Shown: positions 51,893 to 60,723, numbered from the stretch's first letter. The stretch is 64,000 nt of DNA from Virgisporangium aurantiacum (GCF_016863635.1 NZ_BOPG01000077.1:1-64000); one strand, 5' to 3'. The notes: generated by a model from the sequence alone, not told the origin. Translations and numbers: made by a program.

Positions 51893-52809
51893 CGGCGGTG
51901 GTAACCGCACACGGGGTGACCAAGCGCTTTGGTGACGTCACGGCGCTCGACGACGTGAGCTTCGCGCTGGCCGAGCACACGATCTACGGCCTGCTCGGGC
52001 GTAACGGGGCGGGCAAGACCACGCTGATGCAGATCCTCACCGGGCAGGCGTTCGCGTCGTCGGGGAACGTGTCGGTCTTCGACGCGCCACCGGTGGAGAA
52101 CCCGGCCGTCCTGTCGAAGGTCTGTTTCGTCCGGGAGAGCCAGCGCTACCCCCAGTTCTACGCCGTGCGCCACGTCTTTCGCACCGCACGCCGGCTGTTT
52201 GCGAACTGGGACGACACGTTCGCGCACGGCCTCGCCGCGGACTTCCAGCTGCCGGCCGGGCGGCTGGTCCGCAAGCTCTCTCGGGGCATGCTGTCTGCCC
52301 TCGGCGTGACCGTCGGCCTGGCCGCGCGGGCGCCGCTGACGTTCTTCGACGAGCCGTACCTCGGGCTCGACCCGGCCGCCCGGCAGCTCTTCTACGACCG
52401 GCTGCTGGCCGACTACGCCGAACATCCCCGCACCGTGGTGCTGTCCACCCACCTCATCGACGAGGTCAGCGATCTGATCGAGCGGGTGCTGCTCATCGAC
52501 CGTGGCCGGCTGCTGCTCGATGAGGACGCCGACGACCTGCGCGGGCGGGCGGTGGCGGCCACCGGTCGGGCGGAGGCCGTGGACGGGTTCGCGGCCGGAC
52601 GCACCGAGTTGCACCGCGAGCGGTTGAGCGGCCTGGTCCGGTCGACCATCGTCGGTGGGCTCGGACCGCACGCGAAGGCGCTCGCGCAGGCGCTGAACGT
52701 CGAGCTGGAGCCACTGTCGTTGCAGCAACTCGTGGTCCGCCTGACCGCACCGACGACGACAACGGCGCCGCCAACAACGGCGCCGGCGGACCGGGAGGCC
52801 GCCCGATGA
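51889..52809 (+). CDS. ABC transporter ATP-binding protein
   Basis: The 306-residue product has Walker A GLLGRNGAGKTTLMQIL, Q-loop-like CFVRESQRYPQF, a signature that reads LSRGM in KLSRGMLSALGVTVGLA (usually LSGGQ), Walker B LTFFDEPYLGLDPAAR and H-loop VVLSTHLIDEV. The C-terminal 90 residues end in a low-complexity TAPTTTTAPPTTAPA stretch. It overlaps both the GntR gene and the permease by four bases. In YtrA-controlled systems the transporters export antibiotics or wall-active compounds. Confidence 0.94.
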   Translation: MTAVVTAHGVTKRFGDVTALDDVSFALAEHTIYGLLGRNGAGKTTLMQILTGQAFASSGNVSVFDAPPVENPAVLSKVCFVRESQRYPQFYAVRHVFRTARRLFANWDDTFAHGLAADFQLPAGRLVRKLSRGMLSALGVTVGLAARAPLTFFDEPYLGLDPAARQLFYDRLLADYAEHPRTVVLSTHLIDEVSDLIERVLLIDRGRLLLDEDADDLRGRAVAATGRAEAVDGFAAGRTELHRERLSGLVRSTIVGGLGPHAKALAQALNVELEPLSLQQLVVRLTAPTTTTAPPTTAPADREAAR

Positions 52810-53501
52810 AACGCATCCGTGAGGTGGCCCGTCTCCAGATACCGGCCTGGCCGCACATCCTGGGCTGGACGTGGAGCATGACGGCCGTCACATTCGGCAT
52901 CAACCTGTTGAGCGTCATGGCGAACCACGACCCGGGCGACGGCGTGACGACCACCGGCGGCGTGGCCAGCGTGTACGGCATCGCGATCGGGATGGCCACC
53001 GTCTCGGTCACCCAGATCTTCCCGTACGCGCTGGGCATGAGCGTGACCCGCCGGGAGTTCTACCTGGCCTGGTCGCTGCTCGCGGTCGTCCAGTCGATGG
53101 CCTACGCGCTGGTGCTCTGCCTGCTGCGCGCCGTGGAACAGGCCACCGGCTACTGGGGGGTGGGGATGCGCTACTTCAGCCTGCCGTTCATGGACGACGC
53201 CAACCCGGTGCTGCTCCTGCTCGGGTACGCGGTACCCATGCTGGTCGTGATCCACCTCGGGATCCTGCTCGGCACGGTGCACCTGCGCTGGGGCACCACC
53301 GGCGTCCTCGCCAGCCTCACCCTGACGATCACAGCGCTCGGGTTGGCCGCCGCGTTGATCACGTGGACCCGGCAATGGAACGCGATCGGCCGCTGGTTGC
53401 TCGACCAGTCCCCCACGGCGCTGCTCGCCGGCTGGCCGGTCCTGGTGGCCGCCGCGTTCGCGGTCGGCGGGTACAGGCTAATCCGCCGTGCCACGGCGTA
53501 G
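52806..53501 (+). CDS. ABC transporter permease
   Basis: The 231-residue product has six transmembrane helices (SMTAVTFGINLLSVMANH, GIAIGMATVSVTQIFPYALG, LAWSLLAVVQSMAYALVLCL, PVLLLLGYAVPMLVVIHLGI, VLASLTLTITALGLAAALIT, LLAGWPVLVAAAFAVGGYRL). It is coupled to the ATPase by an ATGA overlap and ends the operon. A second permease is not present, so a homodimer is likely. Confidence 0.88.
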   Translation: MKRIREVARLQIPAWPHILGWTWSMTAVTFGINLLSVMANHDPGDGVTTTGGVASVYGIAIGMATVSVTQIFPYALGMSVTRREFYLAWSLLAVVQSMAYALVLCLLRAVEQATGYWGVGMRYFSLPFMDDANPVLLLLGYAVPMLVVIHLGILLGTVHLRWGTTGVLASLTLTITALGLAAALITWTRQWNAIGRWLLDQSPTALLAGWPVLVAAAFAVGGYRLIRRATA

Positions 53502-53581
53502 GCGCGGCGGGCACTCGGCCGCTCCGGACCACCGGACAACGCGAACGCCAACTCCGCACCCCCGACCCGACCGCGGCGCTG

Positions 53582-53836
53582 ATGGACTCCCAGACCCTGC
53601 GCGGTGCGGAGACCGTGCCGCCGGCGACGGCGCGCCGCCCACACGCCGCCCTGACCCGCCGTGAACGCGATGTGCTGGTCGAGATCGCGCGCGGGCGCTC
53701 GAACCGCGAGATCGCCCGCGTGTTGAACGTCTCGGTGAAGACCGTGAAGACCCACGTGAGCGCGATCTTCACCAAACTCGGCGTGGCCGACCGCACCCGG
53801 GCCGCCCTGCACGCCGTGCGGGCCGGCCTGGTCTGA
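53582..53836 (+). CDS. Stand-alone LuxR-type HTH protein
   Basis: The 84-residue product consists almost only of a LuxR helix-turn-helix (ALTRRERDVLVEIARGRSNR, EIARVLNVSVKTVKTHVSAI, FTKLGVADRTRAALHAVRAG). No receiver or sensor domain is present, and the frame upstream encodes no domain, so it is either a genuine GerE-like small regulator or a response regulator that lost its receiver. It follows the ABC permease by 80 bases on the same strand. Convergent with the secreted protein at 53849. Confidence 0.75.
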   Translation: MDSQTLRGAETVPPATARRPHAALTRRERDVLVEIARGRSNREIARVLNVSVKTVKTHVSAIFTKLGVADRTRAALHAVRAGLV

Positions 53837-53848
53837 GCCTCGGTCTGC

Positions 53849-54193
53849 TCAGCAGTACACGCGCATCCCCACGACCAGGTAGTTCCGGTCGAGACCCCGC
53901 TGCTCCCACGCCGGGACGTAGACCGACGTGCCGTTGTCGTAGTAGACCCTGAAGGGGTTGCCGTTGGCGACCGCGAGTTGGTAATAGTCGTGGATCCCGT
54001 TGTCGCCGCAGTGGTCCGCGTTCCACCAGGTCGACGCGACTCCCCGTAGCAGGATGCAGGCGCGCCCGCTGTCGCACTGGTTCTTGAAGTACTCGGGACG
54101 AGCAGGTGCGGCCTGCGCGGGGGCCGCGAACCATCCGATCGCGGAAGCGGTCAGCGTGGCACACACAAGAGCTTTCTTGAGACGGCCGAGCAT
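53849..54193 (-). CDS. Small secreted protein with four to six cysteines
   Basis: The 114-residue product from 54193 (GGAAGG upstream) has a signal peptide (RLKKALVCATLTASAIGWFA, cleavage after AQA). The mature part of about 85 residues contains NQCDSGRACILLRG, DHCGDNGIHDYYQL and a terminal VGMRVYC, giving an even number of cysteines for disulfides, and aromatic strands (GNPFRVYYDNGTSVYVPAWE). I do not recognise the family; it resembles small secreted inhibitors or spherulin-like folds in style only. Confidence 0.7.
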   Translation of the reverse strand: MLGRLKKALVCATLTASAIGWFAAPAQAAPARPEYFKNQCDSGRACILLRGVASTWWNADHCGDNGIHDYYQLAVANGNPFRVYYDNGTSVYVPAWEQRGLDRNYLVVGMRVYC

Positions 54194-54431
54194 TGTGAAG
54201 TACCTTCCTGTCGAGTGCCGACCGACGCTAGAGCCGACCGCTTTCACACGTATGCCACATTGCTTTCAGCGGGTGCACCTGCGGGCGATCCGCCCGGGTT
54301 TCCGACCGACCCGCAACGCGCACTGGCCGTCCCGCGCAGCATCACCGCTCTACTCGGCCCGAACCCACGCGTGATCGCCGATGACATCTGGGCGAAGCTG
54401 CTCTGGGCCGGGCTCAACCTGACGCGACGCC

Positions 54432-54605
54432 GTCTGCCTGCTCGACATGCCCACCCACAAGACCGGCACCGCCTTCACCAAGCCCGTCGACCCGGTCCTC
54501 GGCCAGGCTGTCGACGCGTGGCAGGCCATCCGACCCGCCCAGCCGCCATTCACCGACCGCGAGTCGGCGGGATCGGCAGTGTCGACGGCGGGCGGTTCGT
54601 CATAG
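54432..54605 (+). pseudogene. Integrase fragment
   Basis: A 57-residue piece reads VCLLDMPTHKTGTAFTKPVD followed by PVLGQAVDAWQAIRPAQPPF and TDRESAG, the central part of a large actinobacterial tyrosine recombinase upstream of its catalytic arginine region. It starts and ends without conserved flanks. Together with the integrase remnant at 211-600 it shows at least two past integrations. Confidence 0.6.
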
Positions 54606-54641
54606 CCACAGGTCGTAGCGTCCGCTGGCTATCGTGCGGGT

Positions 54642-54974
54642 ATGGAGCTGTTCGCGGTGCTCATGTGCGCGATGTTCGCGGTGGTGCTGCTCGCGCTCGT
54701 CGTCGTGCTGGTGGTGGTCGCTGTCCGCAGCGGGGCGGGGCACGGCGGGACCCACCACGGCGGGACCCACCACGGCGGCGGCACCTGGTACTACGACCCG
54801 GGCAGCGGCGGGTACAGCCCGTCGCCGGACTGGAGCGGCTCCAGCAGCTCCTGTAGCAGCTCGTCGAGTTCGTGCTCGTCGAGTTCGTGCAGCAGCTCCT
54901 CCAGCTCGTGCAGCTCCTCGAGTTCGTCGAGTTCGTCGAGTTCGTCGTGCGGGTCCAGCTCATCCAGTTCCTAG
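54642..54974 (+). CDS. Single-pass membrane protein with Ser/Cys-only tail
   Basis: The 110-residue product has an N-terminal transmembrane helix (residues 2-29, LFAVLMCAMFAVVLLALVVV), then a glycine/histidine spacer with a duplicated GGTHH unit and WYYDPGSGGYSPSPDW. The final 42 residues are almost entirely serine with single cysteines spaced mostly every four to seven residues and one glycine. The coding DNA of the tail shows tandem TCGAGTTCG units, so it likely grew by repeat slippage. I know no function; secretion of a Cys-rich tether or metal-binding brush is conceivable. Start codon has weak context. Confidence 0.55.
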   Translation: MELFAVLMCAMFAVVLLALVVVLVVVAVRSGAGHGGTHHGGTHHGGGTWYYDPGSGGYSPSPDWSGSSSSCSSSSSSCSSSSCSSSSSSCSSSSSSSSSSSSCGSSSSSS

Positions 54975-55427
54975 CGCGCCGGGTCGCAGCAGGGCCCACA
55001 GCCTGTTGGCGATCTGCGTCACCCGCAGGTCGACCGCACGCTGGCGAGCACCATCTCGCTGAGAGTGGCGCCGTTCGCGCCGAGGCGTCCGAGGCGGACC
55101 TGCGGGCCCGGGCGCTGGCTGCGGTCGCCGCCGTCGTGGGCCAACGGGAGCCATGCACGGTGATTGTCGTACCCGGAAAGATCGTCAGCGTCGTGCTCTG
55201 AGCCGGGTCAGGTCAGCGCGGATGAAGCGTCAGACTGATCCGCCGGGCAACGGGTCGGAGCCCGGCGGGCGCCCAGTTGCGCGTCCACGTCGGACCACCC
55301 CTTCGGCTCCCGCCACATCGTTGCGCAGTAGCGCGACCACGGGTGCAGGGTGATCGCCGTCACTCGACCGATGAGTTGGCCGGGCGGGGTCAGTCCTACC
55401 CACGAACCATCGACAACGGAGGTCATC
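54975..55427. other. Intergenic region, no supported gene
   Basis: A frame ending at 55201 (EASEADLRARALAAVAAVVG then REPCTVIVVPGKIVSVVL) looks weakly coding but has no start or domain, and may be decayed. The promoter for the MFS exporter must lie at the right end. Confidence 0.4.
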
Positions 55428-56954
55428 GTGGTACAGGAGATCGTTTCATCGACCGGCAAGATCCAGGGATTCGGCTCGGCCCGGGACCGGTCCCGGTGGT
55501 TGGCCCTGGGCGTGCTGTGCACCGGAACACTGATGATCGTCCTGGACGCCACGGTGGTGAATGTCGCGCTACCGGCGATCCAGAACGACCTCGGCTTCAC
55601 CCAGTCGAGCCTGGCCTGGGTCGTGAACGCCTATCTGATCGCCTTCGGCGGTCTGCTGCTGCTCGCCGGCCGGATCGGTGATCTGACCTCGCGACGGGGC
55701 GTGTTCCAGATTGGCCTGGCGGTGTTCACGGTGGCGTCGATCCTGTGCGGCGTGGCGCAGAGCCAGGCCATGCTGGTCGTCGCGCGGTTCGTGCAGGGCG
55801 TGGGCGGCGCTCTGACCTCGGCCGTGGTTCTCGGCATGATCGTCACCATGTTCCCCGAGCCCGCGGAGCGGGCGAAGGCCATCGGTGTCTACAGCTTCGT
55901 CGCCTCCGCCGGCGGCTCGATCGGCCTGCTCGCTGGTGGTGTGCTGACCCAGGCGGTCAACTGGCACTGGATCTTCCTCATCAACGTGCCGATCGGTATC
56001 GCGACGGCCGTCGGCGCCCAACGCCTGCTCCCCCGCGACCCTGATGGCGCCGCCGGCCGCGGCGTGGACGTTCCGGGCGCGGTGCTGATCACCGCTGCCC
56101 TGATGCTCGGTGTGTACACCATCGTCGCACCGGCGGCGGAGTACGGCTGGGGTGCCGGCCGCACACAGGCCATGGCCGCCGTCGCGGTAGTGCTGCTGGT
56201 CGGCTTCGTAGTGCGCCAGGCAACGGCCGCGTCGCCGCTACTGCCGCTGCGGATCTTCCGCTCCCGTAACGTCGTGGGCGCCAACCTGATCATGGCGCTG
56301 GCCGTGGCCGGCATGTTCGGGATGTTCTTCCTCGGTGTGCTGTACCTGCAGCGGATCCTGGGCTACGACGCCCTCGGTACCGGTCTGGCGTTCCTGCCCA
56401 CCACCGTGGTGATGGGAGCCCTGTCGCTGCGGTACTCCGAACGGCTGATCACCCGCTTCGGCGCACGGGCGCTGCTACTGCCCGGCCTGGCGCTGATCGC
56501 CGCGGGCCTGGCCTGGTTCGCCCGGGTACCGGCCGAGGGCACCTACCTGCTCGACGTGCTGCCGTCGGCGATCCTGCTCGGTACCGGTGTCGGAGTCGCG
56601 TTCCCCGCCCTGGCCACGCTCGCCATGTCCGGTGCCACGCCCAGCGACGCCGGTCTGGCCTCAGGACTGGTCAACACCACGACCCAGATCGGCGCCGCGG
56701 TCGGCCTCGCCGTTCTCGCGACCGTATCGGCGACGCGCACCGGCAGCCTCACCGCGCACGGCGCGTCGACCGTCGCCGCACTGACCGGCGGATACCGGTA
56801 CGCGTTCGGCGTCAGCGCCGCCCTCGTCCTCGCCGCCGCCGTCGTCGCCGTCACGGTCATGCGAGCCGACCGCGGGCCGGCAGCCGCCGCGACCGCCGAC
56901 GAAGCCGACCCGTCCGCGGACCCGACGCAGCCGGTTCTGTGCGAGGTGGCCTGA
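55428..56954 (+). CDS. DHA2-family MFS drug exporter
   Basis: The 508-residue product from the GTG at 55428 (GGAGG five bases upstream) has fourteen transmembrane helices and DHA2 hallmarks: TLMIVLDATVVNVALPAIQN in helix 1 (motif D1), LLAGRIGDLTSRRGVFQIGL (motif A), FVQGVGGALTSAVVLGMIVT (motif B region) and GGSIGLLAGGVLTQAVNWHW (motif C). Such EmrB/QacA pumps export antibiotics or dyes by proton antiport. No TetR gene is next to it. A perfect 14-base-pair hairpin follows the stop codon. Confidence 0.94.
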   Translation: MVQEIVSSTGKIQGFGSARDRSRWLALGVLCTGTLMIVLDATVVNVALPAIQNDLGFTQSSLAWVVNAYLIAFGGLLLLAGRIGDLTSRRGVFQIGLAVFTVASILCGVAQSQAMLVVARFVQGVGGALTSAVVLGMIVTMFPEPAERAKAIGVYSFVASAGGSIGLLAGGVLTQAVNWHWIFLINVPIGIATAVGAQRLLPRDPDGAAGRGVDVPGAVLITAALMLGVYTIVAPAAEYGWGAGRTQAMAAVAVVLLVGFVVRQATAASPLLPLRIFRSRNVVGANLIMALAVAGMFGMFFLGVLYLQRILGYDALGTGLAFLPTTVVMGALSLRYSERLITRFGARALLLPGLALIAAGLAWFARVPAEGTYLLDVLPSAILLGTGVGVAFPALATLAMSGATPSDAGLASGLVNTTTQIGAAVGLAVLATVSATRTGSLTAHGASTVAALTGGYRYAFGVSAALVLAAAVVAVTVMRADRGPAAAATADEADPSADPTQPVLCEVA

Positions 56955-56967
56955 CCCAACCACTCCC

Positions 56968-57001
56968 GAGGCGCCGCCGCTGTCACCAGCGGCGGCGCCT
57001 C
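56968..57001 (+). terminator. Perfect 14-bp hairpin terminator
   Basis: GAGGCGCCGCCGCT pairs exactly with AGCGGCGGCGCCTC across a six-base loop, 14 bases after the exporter stop codon. Confidence 0.82.
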
Positions 57002-57328
57002 ACGTCCGCTCAGCGTCCACCGGTGCCGCCCGTGGGGCGCACGCCACCGACGGCACCTGTCCCTCCGCCCGCCGCCGTGCGGGAGATCGTCCGCTACGCC
57101 CCGGAATAGAGGTGGCAGCCGGACGCGCGGGGCGGACGTTCGTCCTCTCCGACCGCGAGCACGCGGCCCGCTTCGCCGTGCCCGGCTTCGCGCTGGCCGA
57201 CCGCCTGCGCACGGCCGATGGCGCCGACCCGACCGCCCGGGTGGTCCAGGCCTACTGAACCCGGCAGCCGGGCCGACCCTCACACGTTCTCCACCGTTCC
57301 TCCGCATCGCGTCGTTAGCGTCGGCACC
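57002..57328. other. Short decayed region
   Basis: A 48-residue frame at 57112-57258 (RTFVLSDREHAARFAVPGFA, LADRLRTADGA) has coding-like composition but no recognisable domain; it may be the end of a lost gene. Nothing else was seen. Confidence 0.35.
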
Positions 57329-57706
57329 GTGGAGCAGCCGGGACCGGCGCGGTCGACGATGGCGGGACTGTGGGCGTTCACCGTCGGCGGACTCGCCATG
57401 GCCATGCTGATGTTCCAGCTGGAACTGGCCTACCACTGGTCGGATTTCCTCGGCATGCCCGAGGAACAGTGCGCGAACTACTACGGCAACGGCAACGCCG
57501 GCCCCTTCGCCTACACGACCTGGGAGTACCTGTTGCCGTTCCTGGCCTTCGTCTGGGTGATGTCGGTCGCCGTCGAGCAGGGGCTCGCGTCCGCGCGCGC
57601 GAACCGGGGCGGGCACGGTCAGGTCGTGCGCGGGGCCTTGGCGCTCGTCGGTTCGATCGTTCTATCCTGCTGGCTTCCGTGCGGGCTCGCCGTGACGTGC
57701 GGTTAG
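57329..57706 (+). CDS. Small membrane protein
   Basis: The 125-residue product from the GTG at 57329 (alternative ATG at 57359) has three hydrophobic helices (GLWAFTVGGLAMAMLMFQLE, WEYLLPFLAFVWVMSVAVEQ, GALALVGSIVLSCWLPCGLA) and an extracytoplasmic loop with MPEEQCANYYGNGNAGPF. Three further cysteines lie near the C-terminus. Family not recognised; no operon partners. Confidence 0.6.
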   Translation: MEQPGPARSTMAGLWAFTVGGLAMAMLMFQLELAYHWSDFLGMPEEQCANYYGNGNAGPFAYTTWEYLLPFLAFVWVMSVAVEQGLASARANRGGHGQVVRGALALVGSIVLSCWLPCGLAVTCG

Positions 57707-58073
57707 CCCCGACTCCCCATCCACCGAGTCGATCCGGATGTGCCGCAGGTCGGACACCAGGCCATCGACGCCCTCAAGATCACACCGCAGTCAGCTACCA
57801 CAGTCCACAAAGGACACCCGCCGCGACGCCGACCACAGATCAGCGACAGAGCCCATTTCCGTGAGCGACGACACGCTAATCGCTACTGCCCTCGGTTTCC
57901 GGTTGGCTCTGAGGCAGGAGCATCTGCGGTTCGCTCGTGAGCAGCGGACCAGCATCTACCTCGACCTGTTGACCAGCGTGCGCCTCGAGAACTGCTTCGC
58001 GCAGAGGTCGGTATCGACCGGCACCAGAGTGCCCCGGCGAGTTGAGGAACGCCTTGCTGACCCGGAGCCCGGC
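57707..58073. other. Intergenic region, no supported gene
   Basis: This region lies past the 3' end of the cytochrome P450 gene (minus strand). Frames on both strands are shadows. No terminator-like hairpin was noticed. Confidence 0.4.
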
Positions 58074-59498
58074 TCAGCCGTGGAGGGTCACCCGCACGCG
58101 GGAGCTGAGCGGCGGGCTGGTTATGGCGTATCTGTTCCGCAGTCCACCGTGGAGCGAGGGCAGGCTCAGTGCGTCGCACCGCTGCAACAGCATTGCCAGC
58201 GGGAGGACGCCGGTCGCGTACGCCATCTCCTCCCCCGGGCACTTGCGCCGGCCCTGACCGAACGGCAGGTGAGCCGACCGCTCCCTCGCGGTGAGCGGGT
58301 GCGCCAGCAGGTCGGGGTCGAAATGCCGCGCACCCGGAAAGTACCGGGGATCCCGGTGGGTCGCGTACGGCGAGATCATGAGCTGGTCGCCTGGGGACAC
58401 GGCGGCGTCGCCCAACCGGTCCGCGCCGACGACGTTCCGGAAGAAGATCCGGAAGGCCGGCTGGTAGTGCAGCACCGTCTGCCAGAACGCCCGCAGCCGT
58501 GGCAGGTCCGCGGTGTCGGCCAGCGTCGGCGGACGACTGCCCACCACGCCGAGCACCTCGGCTCGGAGCCGCCCGAACGACGGCGGGTCCCTGGCAAGGT
58601 ACTTCACGGCCCACGCCAGCACCGTCGCGGTGCTGTCGAAGCCCGCCATGAACAGGGTGAATACCTGGTCGCGGACCTGCCGATCAGTCAGTCCTGTCCC
58701 GGTCTGCGGGTCGCCGGCGAACACCAGGTACCCGAGCAGGTCATCCCTGGGAACGGACGAACTGCGCCGGGCCCGAATCATGGAATACACAAGGTCGTCG
58801 AAGGCGGCCATGGCTCGCGCGTAGCGGGCGGCGCCGGGCATCCAGCCGGGCAGGAACAGCTGCCCGGCCAACCCCTCGAAGACCGACTGGGCCAGCCAGG
58901 CGATCCGACCGGTGTCGGCAGTCTCGCCGAACAGGTACTCCACCAGCGTCTCGATGCCCAACTGCTTGAACTCGTCGAAGAAATCCACCGGACGGCCGGG
59001 GTCGAACCGCGCCATCCGCCGCTGCCACAGGCGCGAACTCAGCTCGGCGACGGTTGACATATTGGAACGCTGGAACGCCGGGCCCATGAGCTGACGCAGC
59101 GTCCGCCACAGCGCCGGATCATTGACCGTGAAAAGCCCCTCCCCGCCCGCGCTGGCGATCACGCCGTACAGCGGTCCTGCCTTGTCGTAGTTCTCGGCGT
59201 TGGTCACCAGCACCCGCCGCACGTGCTCCGGATCGCTGACGACCCAGTAGGCCCGCCTTCCGGGCACCGGCAGCCGAACCAGACCACGGCGCCTGACGGC
59301 GGCGCCGATGCAGGCGTTCGTGACCGCCGGAAATACGACTGTCGGCCCGAAATTGAACGCAGCGAACCTCCCGCGCTTGCCCGGGACAGGACCTGTCGCC
59401 ATGAACGGGACGTCCTCTCGCACAAACACAGGGGCGGACGCATACGCGCCGTCAGTGTAAGCGCGTTCCGCGCGCCGAAGGCTCACGCGGTCGGTCAT
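58074..59498 (-). CDS. Cytochrome P450 lacking the ExxR motif
   Basis: The 474-residue product shows an oxygen-binding I-helix (LFMAGFDSTATVLAWAV) and an intact haem loop, LPFGQGRRKCPGEEMA, with the cysteine ligand. At the K-helix, where EtLRlyP is expected after LPRLRAF, the sequence is WQTVLHYQP: glutamate and arginine are both replaced (T..H in alignment). This is the defining absence seen in the Streptomyces CYP157 family. The N-terminus has no membrane anchor. Class is probably the actinobacterial CYP family supported by ferredoxin; no ferredoxin gene is adjacent. Substrate unknown. Start ATG lies at 59498. Confidence 0.88.
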   Translation of the reverse strand: MTDRVSLRRAERAYTDGAYASAPVFVREDVPFMATGPVPGKRGRFAAFNFGPTVVFPAVTNACIGAAVRRRGLVRLPVPGRRAYWVVSDPEHVRRVLVTNAENYDKAGPLYGVIASAGGEGLFTVNDPALWRTLRQLMGPAFQRSNMSTVAELSSRLWQRRMARFDPGRPVDFFDEFKQLGIETLVEYLFGETADTGRIAWLAQSVFEGLAGQLFLPGWMPGAARYARAMAAFDDLVYSMIRARRSSSVPRDDLLGYLVFAGDPQTGTGLTDRQVRDQVFTLFMAGFDSTATVLAWAVKYLARDPPSFGRLRAEVLGVVGSRPPTLADTADLPRLRAFWQTVLHYQPAFRIFFRNVVGADRLGDAAVSPGDQLMISPYATHRDPRYFPGARHFDPDLLAHPLTARERSAHLPFGQGRRKCPGEEMAYATGVLPLAMLLQRCDALSLPSLHGGLRNRYAITSPPLSSRVRVTLHG

Positions 59499-60356
59499 GA
59501 GATGAAGCCAGTTGAAAGTTCACGGGTGTCTGACTAGTGTTGCCGCGCCGGAACCTCGCCGACAAATCGGGAACCCAGCCATGTCTGACCGTCTGTCACC
59601 GGCGGTCGTCAGCGCTACCACGCGCCACCACACCGGAATCGACATAGAAAGACGTGGATGGATGATCGGCTGTTGAACCGACGTCCAGCGGGTCGATGAT
59701 CGGCATTTACGATTTGGGGCGTGCCGACGTGGGAGCAACTGGACGAGCTGAGCCGTCTGCCGGACCCGTCCACCCTGCTGTTCGAGACGCGGTCCGGCGC
59801 GCCGGCGCAGGGCGAGCCAGGCCGCTGCGAGGCCGTCGGGCACTGGTCGTTCCATGCGGGCCGGGCCGGCTACACGGTCACGCCGCTCGACACGCGCTCC
59901 GGGCACGGCAGTGCCACGTACTGCGGTGACGTGGATGTCGACGGGCTGGTCTACCAGGTGCACCGGGGGCCACGCCGACGGATCGTGCAGGCGTGGGCAG
60001 ACAGTCAAGGAGCTTGGCAAGGCAGGTTCGTGCTCGCCGACGCGATCTGGGCGGTACCCGTTGCGCCGCAGCCGGAGCCGGTCGACTGTCCGTGGTGCGC
60101 GGGAGGCCCGCCGGACACGCTGCGGCTGGCCGGTTCGGGGCCGGTTGAGGGCATCTTCTCGGTCTGGATGGCCGAGTACGCCGACGGGTCCGGACGCGGG
60201 ATCGTGATCCAGCACGACCCCGACGACGAGCCATACACGGTGTGCCTCGAGCCCGCCCACAGCGTCCTGAGGGCTGGCCTGCGCGACTGGACGCTGTCCG
60301 ACGACGAACTGGCCCTACGGTTCACCGCCCACGCCGCCGCCCAGGAACTGGAACTA

Positions 60357-60384
60357 GTGGTTCTGCCTGTTAATTCGTCGGTGT
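60357..60384 (+). repeat. Left terminal inverted repeat of the IS630-type element
   Basis: Begins GTGGTTCTGCC and ends TCGGTGT; the right copy read on the opposite strand begins GTGGTCCTGCC and ends TCGGTGT. The stop codon of the passenger gene lies inside this repeat. Confidence 0.85.
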
Positions 60385-60723
60385 TGTGTCGGGTAGCCAG
60401 GCGGTGGGGTCGTTGAGGTAGAGGCCGCAGGCGCAGTCGAGGGCTTCTTCGGGGCTGCCGGCGGTGTATCCGTTGGGGAGGGCGGAGTTGTGGTAGCCGT
60501 CCTTTGAGGCCAGGTAGATGGCGAACCCCCAGCGGCTGGCGGTGCCGCCGTAACGCAGCCGGCACAGTGGCAGGACTTGGCCGTCGGGTAGGTGCCCGTC
60601 GATGTAGGCGAACTGGCCGTGGAAGCGGACGCCGACGCGGGCCAGGGCGGGCCAGCGGTCACGGGCGTGTCGGGACAGACGCTGTTGCAGGCTGCTCTTG
60701 GTCGATGCCGGTGGTGTCGCCAC
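60370..60723 (-). CDS. Passenger hypothetical protein inside the IS element
   Basis: The 117-residue product from a GTG at 60723 lies 19 bases downstream of the transposase stop, within the terminal repeats. It reads HARDRWPALARVGVRFHGQF, AYIDGHLPDGQVLPLCRLRY, GGTASRWGFAIYLASKDGYH and EALDCACGLYLNDPTAWLPD. I recall homologous uncharacterised proteins in Streptomyces and relatives. No nuclease, transposase or toxin motif is visible; three cysteines lie in the second half. It may assist transposition or simply be cargo. Confidence 0.75.
   Translation of the reverse strand: MATPPASTKSSLQQRLSRHARDRWPALARVGVRFHGQFAYIDGHLPDGQVLPLCRLRYGGTASRWGFAIYLASKDGYHNSALPNGYTAGSPEEALDCACGLYLNDPTAWLPDTTPTN

Noticed and set aside
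54840..54970. Tandem TCGAGTTCG-like units as a possible CRISPR or iteron
   Set aside because: The units are contiguous and in phase with a serine/cysteine-coding frame, so they are explained by the low-complexity tail.
57738..59057. Plus-strand frame of 439 codons over the P450 gene
   Set aside because: It shows no motifs and strong shadow composition, whereas the opposite strand has a complete haem-binding loop.
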